Shown in pieces: positions 24,306 through 31,772 of a DNA stretch of 64,000 nucleotides. Within the stretch, counting starts at the first letter, position 1, and the number at the start of each line of letters is the position of its first letter. Location: contig NZ_JAPDFT010000007.1 in assembly GCF_025949665.1 (NCBI RefSeq), positions 62,001-126,000 of the forward strand. Reading direction: 5' to 3'. Under the pieces are notes generated by a model, which had not been told where the DNA came from, searched no databases, and saw nothing but the letters and a program-made list of their open reading frames with translations. The DNA is from Chryseobacterium viscerum. Lineage in GTDB: Bacteria > Bacteroidota > Bacteroidia > Flavobacteriales > Weeksellaceae. The position numbers were made by a program, and so were the translations under genes.

Positions 24306-25564
24306 AAGTATACCTGTATTAAACCGTTACCAATATCTCTGTATTTTATGCCTTCAATAGGCCTTGCCTTCTTTTCAATCAGTTCCCAGATCTCTTTTGC
24401 TGATTTGTCGGGAAACTGTTCCATATACAAAGCAGCAAGCCCGGAAACATGCGGTGCTGCCATGCTTGTACCACTCATACTGTAATACAGGTTAGATTTG
24501 TTCTTTGCATTTTTTGGGTAAGCACTGATAATATCCACTCCGGGAGCACAGACATTGATATTTCCTCCTGTAGACGGATTGATTCCTGCGTTTGAAAATC
24601 TGGCTATCTTCATTTGACTGTCAATAGCTCCTACCGCCATAATTGATTTTGAATTGGCCGGCATTGAAACGGGTTGTGGAATCTGCGGCCTGTTGCTGTC
24701 ATTTCCCGCAGCTGCTATAATAAGACAGTTGTTTTCCAGTGCTCTTTCTCCAATGGTTTCAAAAAGGACGGAAGGCTGATCATCAAGTTTCACCGGAGAT
24801 GCCAGTGAAAGAGATAATATTCTGAATTTTTTCGTGATCGCCCAGTCTATCGCATCAATCACGCTGCTGGTAGTTCCTCTTCCGTTATCCGCGAGTACTT
24901 TTGCAATCTTCAGATTACAATCTCTGGCAATTCCATAGCGTTTTCCGTTATCACTTCTGATATTTCCTGTAGCCACTCCCGCGCAGTGCGTACCATGTCC
25001 GTTGGGATCCCGGTTCCAGTCTTCACCGTCTATGAAAGATTTGCCTTCAATTTCTTCAGAGGAAAAATCAGGATGGGAAGTTTCAAGCCCTGTATCCAGA
25101 ATGCAAATATCAATACCTTTTCCTGTATAGTTGGTTTTTTCCAGCCCAATAGCTTGTAATCCCCATTCCAATTCAACGAATGATTTTTGAGGTAAAGGCT
25201 TACTGGTGATATATTGTTCAAGTTCTGAAATTTTTTCTGCGAGTCCGGCAGATTGCTTTTTAAGTTCTTTGATCAGCTGTAATTCATCTGCAGGGAAAAA
25301 TTCTCTTTCTTTTTCGTAATAAACAATAGAGTTAGATTCATTTTTCACGGCACTTTTCAATTGATCTTCATCCATATTGTCCACCACAAGAATGCCCAGA
25401 TTTTTGTAAAGCACACCGTTGTCCTGATCAATAATTTCATAGGAACGGTTTTCTTTGGAGAGCAGTTCTGAAGAAGTAATATTCACTTCCAGCTCTTTCT
25501 CTATTTTTTTGAGTGCATTTTTCTGCTGATCCTGCAGCAAAACAATATATCTTCCGGTTTCCAT
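24302..25564 (-). CDS. S8 subtilisin-like serine protease without signal peptide
   Basis: A 420-residue subtilase. Residues 1-90 look like an I9-type prodomain (RYIVLLQDQQ...NLGILVVDNM), 92-125 form a charged helix, and 130-420 are the catalytic domain. The catalytic residues are D157 (ILDTG), H190 (GHGTHCAG), N288 (AAAGND) and S367 (GTSMAAPH). No signal peptide or membrane segment is present, so it should act inside the cell unless exported in an unusual way. It is the fourth gene of a tight operon with a DUF2589 protein, and the small I9-like gene overlaps its end. Confidence 0.92.
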   Translation of the reverse strand: METGRYIVLLQDQQKNALKKIEKELEVNITSSELLSKENRSYEIIDQDNGVLYKNLGILVVDNMDEDQLKSAVKNESNSIVYYEKEREFFPADELQLIKELKKQSAGLAEKISELEQYITSKPLPQKSFVELEWGLQAIGLEKTNYTGKGIDICILDTGLETSHPDFSSEEIEGKSFIDGEDWNRDPNGHGTHCAGVATGNIRSDNGKRYGIARDCNLKIAKVLADNGRGTTSSVIDAIDWAITKKFRILSLSLASPVKLDDQPSVLFETIGERALENNCLIIAAAGNDSNRPQIPQPVSMPANSKSIMAVGAIDSQMKIARFSNAGINPSTGGNINVCAPGVDIISAYPKNAKNKSNLYYSMSGTSMAAPHVSGLAALYMEQFPDKSAKEIWELIEKKARPIEGIKYRDIGNGLIQVYL

Positions 25565-25576
25565 AATGATCTTTTT

Positions 25577-26155
25577 TTAAATTAATTTCAGAAATACTTT
25601 TTCCAGAATAAGGAAAATATCTTCTGGAATAATGGTCAGTCTGAGCTTTTTATTAATTCCTGACATGGCTGTATTCTGCTCAACCAGTGAAGTCCAAAAA
25701 CGTTCAATTTTAGGAACAGAATTCATGTCTTTCAGCTTTTCATCATCCAGAATACCATTCTGATATAATGAGACAATGATTCCTGAAATAAGTTCTTCCG
25801 CATCGTCAAGCTTTTTATTTTCCTTAGTATATATTTCCATCAGAATATCATACATACTTTCCATGCCATTGAATGAAAATCCTCCGAGAAGTTCTCGTCT
25901 TCCTGTTATTATTTTCTCCATTTTAATAGGATTAAAACCTCTTTTAACGGTGGAAATCATATTCATAATCTTTAAAACTTCAGATTCGTGGCTGGTGTTT
26001 CCTTTGGTACGGAAATATTCCAGAACTTCATTGAGAAATACATCAAGCCGGGCATCAAAATCAAATGATTTGGACAGGTACAAAGCCTGAACTTCATTGA
26101 AATGCTCCAGCAGTTCTTTGATTTTCTGTACCGTAAAGTGAATAAGTTCCTGCAT
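25577..26155 (-). CDS. uncharacterised helical protein in the DUF2589-subtilase operon
   Basis: The family is not recognised. The 192-residue protein has no signal peptide and looks all-helical, with amphipathic segments such as FTVQKIKELLEHFNEVQALY and YDILMEIYTKENKKLDDAEE. No catalytic motif stands out. It starts on the stop codon of the upstream gene (TAATG) and ends 12 bases before the protease start, so it is made in step with both. Confidence 0.7.
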   Translation of the reverse strand: MQELIHFTVQKIKELLEHFNEVQALYLSKSFDFDARLDVFLNEVLEYFRTKGNTSHESEVLKIMNMISTVKRGFNPIKMEKIITGRRELLGGFSFNGMESMYDILMEIYTKENKKLDDAEELISGIIVSLYQNGILDDEKLKDMNSVPKIERFWTSLVEQNTAMSGINKKLRLTIIPEDIFLILEKVFLKLI

Positions 26156-26853
26156 TACTCAAAAGTTATCTGTTCTATTTCATTACCGTCTTTATCTTTG
26201 TATGACACAATCCTGATTCCTTCTTCCTCCATTTCCACATGAAGGTTGATGAATAGTTTGTCTTTATCTTCTGCTGCACTTGTGTTGGGATCAATATAAA
26301 TGCTGTTCAGTTTGGCATTAACCAATGTATATTTATTCAGCAGAACCTTTGAAAAGATTTCTTTCAGCTCATCGGTTTCTTCTTCTGTAGTTCCATCCTG
26401 AGGTCTAAAGATTCCGGAATTAAGAACCTGAACTTTCTTTCTGAGATCTAGTTTAAGCACTTCATTGGCAGGAAGCTTACCGAATTTCTGATCATTTTTT
26501 TCCAGTGTACTGAACAACGTTTTGAACTCTTCGGTCTGGAGTTGTCTTTTACTGATTTCAGGAATATTCAGTCTTTTTTCTTTATTTACCAGACGGATTC
26601 TCTCATTTATTTCAGTCACAAACTGATCCTGATTCAGTTTAAAATTATATTTGGTGTCTGAATCTATATCCGTAATCTTGATCGGAATGTCCATCTTTAC
26701 ACTGGGCAGCGCATATCGTGGAACCTTGAAATATTTAAGGTATTCATGACGGGCATATTCTTTGGCAATAAGAACTGCATTTTCGTCTGCTTTTTTACGA
26801 GCCTGAATTATCTCGTTGTTGAGATAATCCAGGTAATCTGATAGTTTTATCAT
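26155..26853 (-). CDS. uncharacterised protein, second gene of the DUF2589 operon
   Basis: A 232-residue soluble protein. A helical start (YLDYLNNEIIQARKKADENAVLIAKEY) leads into the strand-rich segment PRYALPSVKMDIPIKITDID, similar in style to the beta parts of DUF2589 proteins. The C-terminus LHVEMEEEGIRIVSYKDKDG also looks like beta strands. The family is not known to me. It lies 15 bases after the DUF2589 gene and overlaps the next gene by one base, suggesting a partner of the DUF2589 protein. Confidence 0.7.
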   Translation of the reverse strand: MIKLSDYLDYLNNEIIQARKKADENAVLIAKEYARHEYLKYFKVPRYALPSVKMDIPIKITDIDSDTKYNFKLNQDQFVTEINERIRLVNKEKRLNIPEISKRQLQTEEFKTLFSTLEKNDQKFGKLPANEVLKLDLRKKVQVLNSGIFRPQDGTTEEETDELKEIFSKVLLNKYTLVNAKLNSIYIDPNTSAAEDKDKLFINLHVEMEEEGIRIVSYKDKDGNEIEQITFE

Positions 26854-26868
26854 CTTTCGTAAAATATA

Positions 26869-27756
26869 TTATTGTGAAAGAAGTCCAAGCACTTTTTCAA
26901 GTCCGGCAGGCATTTCGTCATTGGTTGCACGTACTTTTACACCCAAAGAATATTCTTTTTCCACTTTGATTCCTGTGCTGGAAGTTCTTTTATAAGATAC
27001 ATCCACTTTGAATTTTACAGGTCCCCATCCTCCGGAAACTCCGGCATTGATACCAAATTCGTCACTTACGTCTTTCGTGTAAGTAGAATTAAGTTTAACA
27101 TTGAAGTCTACTTCACAGGTTTCAATTCTGAAGCTTGGAACATTCAGCAATGCAATAAAAGGCACTGAAATTTCTACATCATTCGGAATCGTTTTAGGAT
27201 TGGTAGCACTTACCGGCTCATCTTCTTTAAAATCCGGATTCGGAATATTTTTTTTGTATTTGAATTCTGCCATTCTCAGTTTTTTAGGACTGGCAGCATT
27301 GGCCGGATCTGTAAGCTCAAACCCTACTTCATTTATGAAATTAACGGTGGCAATAGAGGCATTAGACTGTGCTTTTACACAAGCATCCAACGGTCCGCCA
27401 ATGATGGTAGCAAAATCTATACTTCCTAATTCTGCCGCAAAATCTGCACTGGCAGCATCTGAAGTTCTGAAGATCTCTTCATCAGCAGCCATTTTACCGG
27501 CAATAAGCTTCATAATCTCTGAAGAAACTCCGGAAAAGGATTTTTCCCATTTTGCATCATAATTATTTTTGAAATCTTCTACGATGTTTAGAAGTTCCTT
27601 ATTGGTCAGTGAACTTAATTCCGAAATCTCGATTCCTGATACCTTTTCATAAACTGCAGGGGTAAGCACTTTTTCTACTCCCGATAAGAGATCAATTAAC
27701 TCATTTTTTGTTTTTTTGGCGTGGCTTGCTTCAAGCACTGATTTTAATGTTTCCAT
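26869..27756 (-). CDS. DUF2589 family protein
   Basis: A 295-residue protein, first gene of a five-gene operon. An N-terminal helical region of about 110 residues precedes the DUF2589 part, recognised from IDFATIIGGPLDACVKAQSN followed by TVNFINEVGFEL, then VPFIALLNVPSFRIE and the beta-rich CEVDFNVKLNSTY. No signal peptide or enzyme motif. The family has no established function that I know of; members often occur as several paralogues in one operon. A perfect -7 box lies 30 bases upstream. Confidence 0.85.
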   Translation of the reverse strand: METLKSVLEASHAKKTKNELIDLLSGVEKVLTPAVYEKVSGIEISELSSLTNKELLNIVEDFKNNYDAKWEKSFSGVSSEIMKLIAGKMAADEEIFRTSDAASADFAAELGSIDFATIIGGPLDACVKAQSNASIATVNFINEVGFELTDPANAASPKKLRMAEFKYKKNIPNPDFKEDEPVSATNPKTIPNDVEISVPFIALLNVPSFRIETCEVDFNVKLNSTYTKDVSDEFGINAGVSGGWGPVKFKVDVSYKRTSSTGIKVEKEYSLGVKVRATNDEMPAGLEKVLGLLSQ

Positions 27757-27785
27757 GTTTTTTGTTTTTGATTAATATTGTAGGA

Positions 27786-27793
27786 CAAAATTA
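27786..27793 (-). promoter_or_regulatory. -7 element of the DUF2589-subtilase operon
   Basis: TAATTTTG on the minus strand matches TAnnTTTG exactly. It gives a leader of about 25 bases before the ATG at 27756. No TTG at the expected distance, so an activator may be needed. Confidence 0.45.
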
Positions 27794-27859
27794 TATCACT
27801 GGCCACCAAAACATTGCAGGAGAACCCCTTCACCTGAACCGGAAAAACACCCTAAAATA

Positions 27860-27895
27860 AAAAGCCTGAACTTACGGTTGTAAGCTCAGGCTTTT
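27860..27895 (-). terminator. hairpin terminator upstream of the DUF2589 operon
   Basis: AAAAGCCTGA-A-CTTAC / GTAAG-C-TCAGGCTTTT with one mismatch and loop GGTT, followed on the minus strand by TATTTTAG. It probably ends the transcript of the M1 peptidase gene at 28121, insulating the operon. Confidence 0.75.
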
Positions 27896-27931
27896 GTAAC
27901 AGGTATATTTTGCTGCTGTTTATCTGTCATA

Positions 27932-28087
27932 AACGCAAAGGTTATAGTGAATCTTCTTAATTTTTAAATAGGCTAAGAAATGCTGATTAAGCTACATGAA
28001 TATGCTTACGCTTAGCAAGAATCAATTCCATTGATTCCATCTTTGCTCCCTTAAAAAATTAAACATCGGATATCAGATCTTTGCGTT
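27932..28087. repeat. MITE-like or degenerate repeat element
   Basis: A 156-base segment is bounded by AACGCAAAG (27932-27940) and its exact inverse CTTTGCGTT (28079-28087). Inside are GGCTAAG / CTTAGC and AATCAATTCCATTGATT but no reading frame. CGCAAAG-bounded intergenic sequences are familiar to me from flavobacterial genomes, but copy number was not checked. Together with the promoter and terminator this accounts for most of the 27757-28120 gap. Confidence 0.45.
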
Positions 28088-28120
28088 ACATCTAAATTAC
28101 CAGATATAAATCCAATATCT

Positions 28121-30061
28121 CTATGAAGGTTTTTTGCTATTGTTTTCCAGATTGACATCAGGGACAACAGAATTCGGATCCAGCTTCACCTCATCTATTT
28201 CCTTGTTAGAATCTATTTTGAATGCCCATTCCGTATTTCTTTTCCAGACTTCCACAGGGATATTCACCGTTTGTGCCGTTCCATCTTTGAATTTCAGTTG
28301 AACTGTTGTAGGCATCGGCAGCTGTCCAATATTTTCAACAGTGATCTGAACTCCGTTTTTAAAGTCTCCGTTAATGTATTTTACATTTTTAACAGCCTGG
28401 TCAATTTTCCATTTGTTAAAGAACCATCCTCTCCAGAACCAGTTCAGTTCTTCTCCGGAAACATTTTCCATTGTATGGAAGAAATCCCATGGTGTAGGAT
28501 GTTTAAAAGCCCATCGGTCTATATAGGTTCTGAATGCTTTATCAAATTTTTCAGGTCCGAGAATCGTTTCTCTCAAAACATCCAAGCCTGTTCCCGGTTT
28601 ATAGTAAGCCAAAGCTCCGATACTTCTTTCTTTCATATTATCCGGTCCTACCATTACAGGTTCCAGGCTGTCTGTCAACAGATAAGGTCCTGATCTTGCC
28701 AGATTCGGTTTACGATAATATTCGCCTTTATTGAAAGCTTCGGTTGAAAGTCCGTTGATGAATGTATTAAATCCTTCATCCATCCATGCGAAAAGTCTTT
28801 CATTAGATCCTACGATCATTGGGAACCAGTTGTGTCCAAACTCGTGGTCTGTAACGCCCCAAAGATCTTCTCCTTTAGAATCCATATGACAGAACACAAT
28901 TCCTGGATATTCCATTCCGCCTTCATTTCCTGCTACATTGGTGGCAGCCGGATAGGTATACTCATACCATTTCTTTGAATAATGCTCTATGGCTGCTTTG
29001 GTATATTCTGTAGATCTTCCCCAAGCTTTCTCTCCGGCACTTTCAGCAGGATAAGCCGAGATAGCTAAGGATTTCTTTCCGCTAGGCAGATTAATTTTAG
29101 CAGCATCTAAAATAAATCCGGCAGAAGACGCCCAGGCAAAATCTCTGGCCTGTGTAATTTTAAATTTCCAAGTTTTTGTACCAGAAGCTTTGTTTTTACC
29201 GATTTCAGATTCAGGATGAATCATTACTGTTTTATCACTGTTTCTTGCTTCATTCCATCTGTTGATTTCTTCTTTGCTGTATACTTCTTTTTCATTCAGA
29301 AGTTCTCCGGATGCTACCACATAATGATTGGCCGGAACTGTGATATTCGCTGTAATATTCCCATATTCTAAATAAAACTCTGACGCTCCAAGATATGGAA
29401 GAGTATTCCATCCCAATACATCATCATACACACACATTCTCGGATACCATTGTGCCATGGTAAATATTTTACCGTTTTTGGTATCCTGAATCCCCATTCT
29501 GTCTGAACCGTAGTCAGGAGAAACAAAAGAATATTCAATTTCTATTTTGGCAACTCCTCCATTGGCTTTCAGTTCCTTTGGAAGATCAATCTGCATTCTT
29601 GTATCAGTAATGGTATATTTTACTTCTCTTTTTCCATCAAGCTTTACTGATTTAATCTTATATCCGCCATTAAATTCTTCGCCATGAGCTCCATTTCTGC
29701 TTCCCGAAAGCGGAACTACACCGTTTCCTCTGGAATCTTTTGCAAACAGATTCTGATCCAGCTGCAGCCAAAGGAAACCTAATTTATCCGGGCTGTTGTT
29801 GGTATAGGTAATCTGTGCTGTACCGGTAATCTCTTTTTTATCTTCATTCAAGCTGACATTCAAATGATAGTCTGCTGAATTCTGCCAATAAGCATGTCCC
29901 GGCTGTCCGCTTGCAGAACGGGTTGCCGTACCTGTCTGCGGATAGAAAAACGGCTTAAATGCTTCTACATAATCATATTTGGGGGATTCCTGTGCGTGTA
30001 CAGAACCTGAAAACAGGATCACTGCAACAGTGGAAACAAGGGTTGGAAGTTTAAAATTCAT
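28121..30061 (-). CDS. secreted M1-family metallopeptidase
   Basis: A 646-residue gluzincin with signal peptide (MNFKLPTLVSTVAVILFSGSVHA). The zinc site is HEFGHNWFPM and the third ligand Glu lies 18 residues further in WMDEGF. The preceding AGNEGGMEYPGI takes the place of the GxMEN loop. The N-terminal domain contains GQPGHAYWQNSADYHLNV, matched by GAPGKNYWQNKGAYNVDV in the M1 protein at 15734, so the two are paralogues. It is followed by a long non-coding stretch and a hairpin. Peptide substrate unknown. Confidence 0.92.
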   Translation of the reverse strand: MNFKLPTLVSTVAVILFSGSVHAQESPKYDYVEAFKPFFYPQTGTATRSASGQPGHAYWQNSADYHLNVSLNEDKKEITGTAQITYTNNSPDKLGFLWLQLDQNLFAKDSRGNGVVPLSGSRNGAHGEEFNGGYKIKSVKLDGKREVKYTITDTRMQIDLPKELKANGGVAKIEIEYSFVSPDYGSDRMGIQDTKNGKIFTMAQWYPRMCVYDDVLGWNTLPYLGASEFYLEYGNITANITVPANHYVVASGELLNEKEVYSKEEINRWNEARNSDKTVMIHPESEIGKNKASGTKTWKFKITQARDFAWASSAGFILDAAKINLPSGKKSLAISAYPAESAGEKAWGRSTEYTKAAIEHYSKKWYEYTYPAATNVAGNEGGMEYPGIVFCHMDSKGEDLWGVTDHEFGHNWFPMIVGSNERLFAWMDEGFNTFINGLSTEAFNKGEYYRKPNLARSGPYLLTDSLEPVMVGPDNMKERSIGALAYYKPGTGLDVLRETILGPEKFDKAFRTYIDRWAFKHPTPWDFFHTMENVSGEELNWFWRGWFFNKWKIDQAVKNVKYINGDFKNGVQITVENIGQLPMPTTVQLKFKDGTAQTVNIPVEVWKRNTEWAFKIDSNKEIDEVKLDPNSVVPDVNLENNSKKPS

Positions 30062-30091
30062 GTGAAAAGTATTATTTTACTGTATAGGTAA

Positions 30092-30131
30092 AAAAAACTC
30101 CCGGATTTGTTACACATCCGGGAGTTTTTTT
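30092..30131 (-). terminator. terminator of the SDR gene
   Basis: ACTCCCGGAT / ATCCGGGAGT, 10-base perfect stem extended by A/T runs, loop of 9. It lies between the SDR stop (30146) and the M1 peptidase start. Confidence 0.88.
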
Positions 30132-30145
30132 AATATAAGTTTAAT

Positions 30146-31027
30146 TTAATTTGATTTTTTTGCTTTAATCATTGCTTCCAAAGCATCCCACATTTCTTGA
30201 GGAATTGCTTCAAGCATATTAAATTCTCCTGCTCCCTGAAGCCATTCTCCACCATCAATTGTTACCACTTCCCCATTCATATACGCCGAATAATCTGAAA
30301 CCAAGTAAGCCGCAAGATTGGCAAGCTCCTGATGTTCTCCTACTCTTCTCAACGGAACTTTTTTCTTCATATCAAATTTCTCCTGAAGGTCTCCCGGAAG
30401 AAGTCTGTCCCAAGCTCCTTTTGTAGGGAAAGGCCCTGGAGCAATCGCATTGAAACGGATTCCGTATTTTGCCCATTCTACCGCCAAAGATCTGGTCATC
30501 GCCAAAACTCCGGCTTTTGCACAAGCTGATGGCACTACATAGGCAGAACCTGTCCATGCGTATGTTGTTACAATATTCAGTACAGTTCCCGGAGTTTTAG
30601 AATCTATCCAGTGTTTTCCTATAGAAAGGGTACAGTTTTTTGTTCCTTTTAAAACGATATCCAGAATAGAGTCAAAAGCAGAGTGAGTCAGTTTTTCCGT
30701 TGGAGAAATAAAATTTCCGGCGGCATTGTTTAATAAAATATCAATTTTACCGAATTCTTTTAAGGTAGCTTCTTTCATTGCTTCCACTTCATCCCAATTT
30801 CTTACATCGCAAGCCACACACAGTACTTTACCTCCTGTTTCATCTTCCAGTTCCTTAGCTGTTGTCTGTAGTTTTTCCAGATTTCTGGAAGTAATCACTA
30901 CTTTGGCGCCCAGTTCAAGAAAGTATTTGGTCATCGCTTTTCCAAGACCGCTTCCGCCTCCTGTTACAATCGCTACTTTATCTTTTAGTGCACCTTCGCG
31001 CAGCATAGGTTGTGTATATAGACTCAT
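30146..31027 (-). CDS. 2,4-dienoyl-CoA reductase-like short-chain dehydrogenase
   Basis: A 293-residue classical SDR. The NADP-binding TGGGSGLGKA lies near residue 22 with ITSRN after the second strand, and NNAAGNF is the family form of NNAG. The usual YxxxK site is replaced by PSACAKAG, a Ser/Lys arrangement as in the 2,4-dienoyl-CoA reductase (DECR) family rather than Tyr/Lys. APGPFPTKG and GGEWLQGAGEF also fit DECR. Likely role: NADPH-dependent reduction of 2,4-dienoyl-CoA in beta-oxidation of unsaturated fatty acids. Single gene with its own terminator. Confidence 0.85.
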   Translation of the reverse strand: MSLYTQPMLREGALKDKVAIVTGGGSGLGKAMTKYFLELGAKVVITSRNLEKLQTTAKELEDETGGKVLCVACDVRNWDEVEAMKEATLKEFGKIDILLNNAAGNFISPTEKLTHSAFDSILDIVLKGTKNCTLSIGKHWIDSKTPGTVLNIVTTYAWTGSAYVVPSACAKAGVLAMTRSLAVEWAKYGIRFNAIAPGPFPTKGAWDRLLPGDLQEKFDMKKKVPLRRVGEHQELANLAAYLVSDYSAYMNGEVVTIDGGEWLQGAGEFNMLEAIPQEMWDALEAMIKAKKSN

Positions 31028-31150
31028 AAAATATTTTTTCTTAAAAATAACAAATATTGAAATGCAATCCCTTAAAATAAATTGATAAATAATGCTACAA
31101 ATAGTTATTCCTGATATTATTCTTAAAATAGATCAAACTATTCAAAAAAG

Positions 31151-31185
31151 AAAATAGCCTGATAACAATTATCAGGCTATTTTTA
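31151..31185 (-). terminator. terminator of the DUF1573 gene
   Basis: AAAATAGCCTGATAA / TTATCAGGCTATTTT, a perfect 15-base stem with loop CAA, 18 bases after the stop codon of the minus-strand gene. Confidence 0.88.
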
Positions 31186-31203
31186 TCTTAAAAAAACAAT
31201 CTA

Positions 31204-31614
31204 TTAAGCTGTAACCACTCCTTTGAATGAAAGTGTTTTAGGAGTTTTGCTGTCACTTGTTGTAACATTTACAGTCTTCATAAAAGGACCACTTGCTGCT
31301 GCATTATAGCTAGCCTCTACAAATCCTTTTTTTCCTGGTTGGATAGGCGTTTTTGTATAATCAGCTGTAGTACATCCACATGAAGGAGCTACATTTTGAA
31401 TAATGATAGGTTTTGAACTTGTGTTGGTAAATTCAAATCTGATCAATTTTGGTTTTCCCTGAGGAATATTTCCCACATCTATAGATTCTGATTTCCATTT
31501 AATAGCATCAGCTACCATTTTCATAATAGATGGAGCGTCTGTAGAAAGTACATTAGCATAAAAAGGAGAGAATGCCAAAATGGCTAAAAGAGCTGTGATT
31601 TTTAATTTTTTCAT
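31204..31614 (-). CDS. DUF1573 domain secreted protein
   Basis: A 136-residue exported protein (signal peptide to about residue 20, FSPFYANVLS). The single DUF1573 domain has the signatures KLIRFEFTNTSSKPIIIQNV and APSCGCTTADY, an ASH-like immunoglobulin fold with the conserved CGC. Function unknown; common in Bacteroidetes and often periplasmic. It diverges from a two-component operon, with phased TTGTTAAY repeats covering both promoters, so it may be a target or accessory protein of that system. Confidence 0.9.
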   Translation of the reverse strand: MKKLKITALLAILAFSPFYANVLSTDAPSIMKMVADAIKWKSESIDVGNIPQGKPKLIRFEFTNTSSKPIIIQNVAPSCGCTTADYTKTPIQPGKKGFVEASYNAAASGPFMKTVNVTTSDSKTPKTLSFKGVVTA

Positions 31615-31660
31615 GAGTATACATTTTAATAGTTAGAAACTAATTATTTTTTCGATATAA

Positions 31661-31687
31661 CAAATGTAAAGCAGACCATGATTACAA
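31661..31687 (-). promoter_or_regulatory. DUF1573 gene promoter
   Basis: TACATTTG (31668-31661, minus strand) matches TAnnTTTG exactly, with TTG at 31687-31685 after a 16-base spacer, slightly short. The nearest phased repeat starts two bases upstream of the TTG. Confidence 0.5.
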
Positions 31688-31688
31688 C

Positions 31689-31728
31689 TTGTTAACCGCT
31701 ATCTAACATTTGTTAATGAGTTGTTAAT
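31689..31728. promoter_or_regulatory. phased TTGTTAAY repeats between DUF1573 and histidine kinase genes
   Basis: TTGTTAAC at 31689, TTGTTAAT at 31710 and TTGTTAAT at 31721. A degenerate copy (TATCTAAC) at 31700 completes an array with steps of 11, 10 and 11 bases. The array starts 21 bases from the DUF1573 -7 box, the same geometry as the GGTTAAT arrays of the other two-component system. Likely target of the OmpR-type regulator at 33038 (inference). Confidence 0.55.
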
Positions 31729-31753
31729 AATAAAAGATAAATAGATATTTTTG
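31721..31753 (+). promoter_or_regulatory. promoter of the second histidine kinase operon
   Basis: TTG (31721-31723) and TATTTTTG (31746-31753) with a 22-base spacer; the -7 box is a perfect match. The -33 TTG is itself part of the last phased repeat. Leader of about 15-20 bases to the ATG at 31773. Confidence 0.5.
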
Positions 31754-31772
31754 GATAATATTGTTTCAGGAA

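Noticed and set aside
31703..31716. CTAACATTTGTTAA as a second PaaR-like operator
   Set aside because: It is an imperfect palindrome formed by two of the phased TTGTTAAY repeats and lies far from any phenylacetate gene.
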